A stretch of 64,000 nt of DNA from assembly GCA_018105865.1 (NCBI GenBank), contig CM030837.1, positions 3,425,475-3,489,474 of the forward strand, written 5' to 3'. This DNA is from Metaphire vulgaris (lineage: Eukaryota > Annelida > Clitellata > Crassiclitellata > Megascolecidae). The notes beneath the pieces are model-generated. The model saw only the letters and a list, made by a program, of their open reading frames with translations, did not search any database and was not told where the DNA came from. Made by a program: the position numbers and the translations under genes. Below, one piece after another: positions 63,183 to 64,000 of the stretch (within the stretch, counting starts at the first letter, position 1; every line of letters begins with the position of its first letter).

Positions 63183-64000
63183 TATTAGTCGTCTGTTTTA
63201 GAAGTGTATTATTTCTAGTCCAGGGAACAGAATAATTGATGTGGGTGCATGCGTGTACAAAAAAGAAAGCATGTTGCATAATTGTGGTACTATGATTATC
63301 CTAGAATTGTTCGTACTTAAAACCTAAAATTCCAGTAATTCATACTGAAGCCATGGTGTTTTGTCTCTTGTGTGTGCATTTCCTAAATGTGTGGACAGTT
63401 GTTTAATATATTCTACTCAGCTATTAACTTCTAATCGCCAAAATTCATGGGGAATTAAAGCATAAAGCATTTGTTAGAACTCTACCATTGGTAATTAATA
63501 TTTACTTCATCATCAGCATCTCCATTCTTCATGTGCTGAAGTTGAGATGACAACATGAATTTCTTTTCTCCAACATGAATTTCCTGTGTTTTCCTGTCAT
63601 CTGCCCACCTTCTTTTTCCTCATCTCTTTGTCTTTTCCGTGGCATTGACCTATTCCTTGTTGGATTGTTTTTTCTAGTGTTGACCTAGCATCACACTGTT
63701 CCTCTGTATGTGCTCAAAATATTGCCACTTCCTTCTTTTGCACATATTCAGTATTTGCCATACGCAGTGTACCTCTCCATTGGTTTTGAAGGCTAATAGG
63801 CTTCTTACAGAAGACTAATGTTGCATGTAGTAACAATCACAAATTACTTGTTCAACTAAATACTTTACAAGTAAATATAAATAATCTTAAAAATTGATTT
63901 GTGAAATAAAGTGATTAATTTCAGGCTCATTCATTTAATATTGTGTCAGGGTTTTTTGTCAATTGATGAAGTTGATATTTGTTAATTAAAGATTAAATGT

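Overview
The window is animal nuclear DNA. It has multi-exon genes with GT-AG introns, AT-rich introns, very many microsatellites, and dense short transposons. The gene content (PDZRN-type and CTTNBP2-type neuronal or junction scaffolds, a C-factor/sniffer-type SDR, a Polycomb-type chromodomain copy) and the SINE/MITE style suggest an invertebrate, perhaps a marine deuterostome such as an echinoderm. That placement is inference with low certainty. No prokaryotic features, CRISPR arrays or intact viruses were seen.

Layout. (1) 1-17191: no confident exon of a multi-exon gene. It holds microsatellites, MITEs, one full tRNA-derived SINE in each orientation, and an intronless Polycomb CBX-like chromodomain copy with a one-base frameshift (13155-13537). 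(2) 17192-30632, plus strand: the 3' part of a PDZRN3/4-type gene. Eight exons cover the linker, one PDZ domain split over three exons, the conserved acidic tail and a C-terminal PDZ ligand. The RING, TRAF-type zinc finger and first PDZ must lie further 5' or were not recognised. (3) 31791-36403, minus strand: a complete five-exon short-chain dehydrogenase, convergent with PDZRN. (4) 36404-38556: the interval between the divergent SDR and CTTNBP2 starts, with a 260-bp TAG-type microsatellite and a possible P450 N-terminal relic. (5) 38557-57463, plus strand: a complete 24-exon CTTNBP2 orthologue of about 1602 residues, with coiled coil, Ser-rich linker, ankyrin repeats and a neuron-navigator-type AAA+ module. 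(6) 57464-64000: 3' UTR and flank, with a SINE whose head derives from 5S rRNA.

Most notable points. The CTTNBP2 AAA+ module keeps a canonical Walker A and an acidic Walker B, which the human protein, as I recall it, has lost. The same SINE body occurs with a tRNA head and with a 5S head. About nine miniature TTAA-ended palindromic elements share a core. A short GACAAGC-A(n)-GGTCGTC motif recurs inside several different TIR elements. Four conserved coding stretches each appear to lack exactly one base, which looks like a systematic deletion error of the assembly or, less likely, several decaying genes.

Exon boundaries were set by eye from splice sites, reading phase and remembered family sequences; no alignment or search was run.
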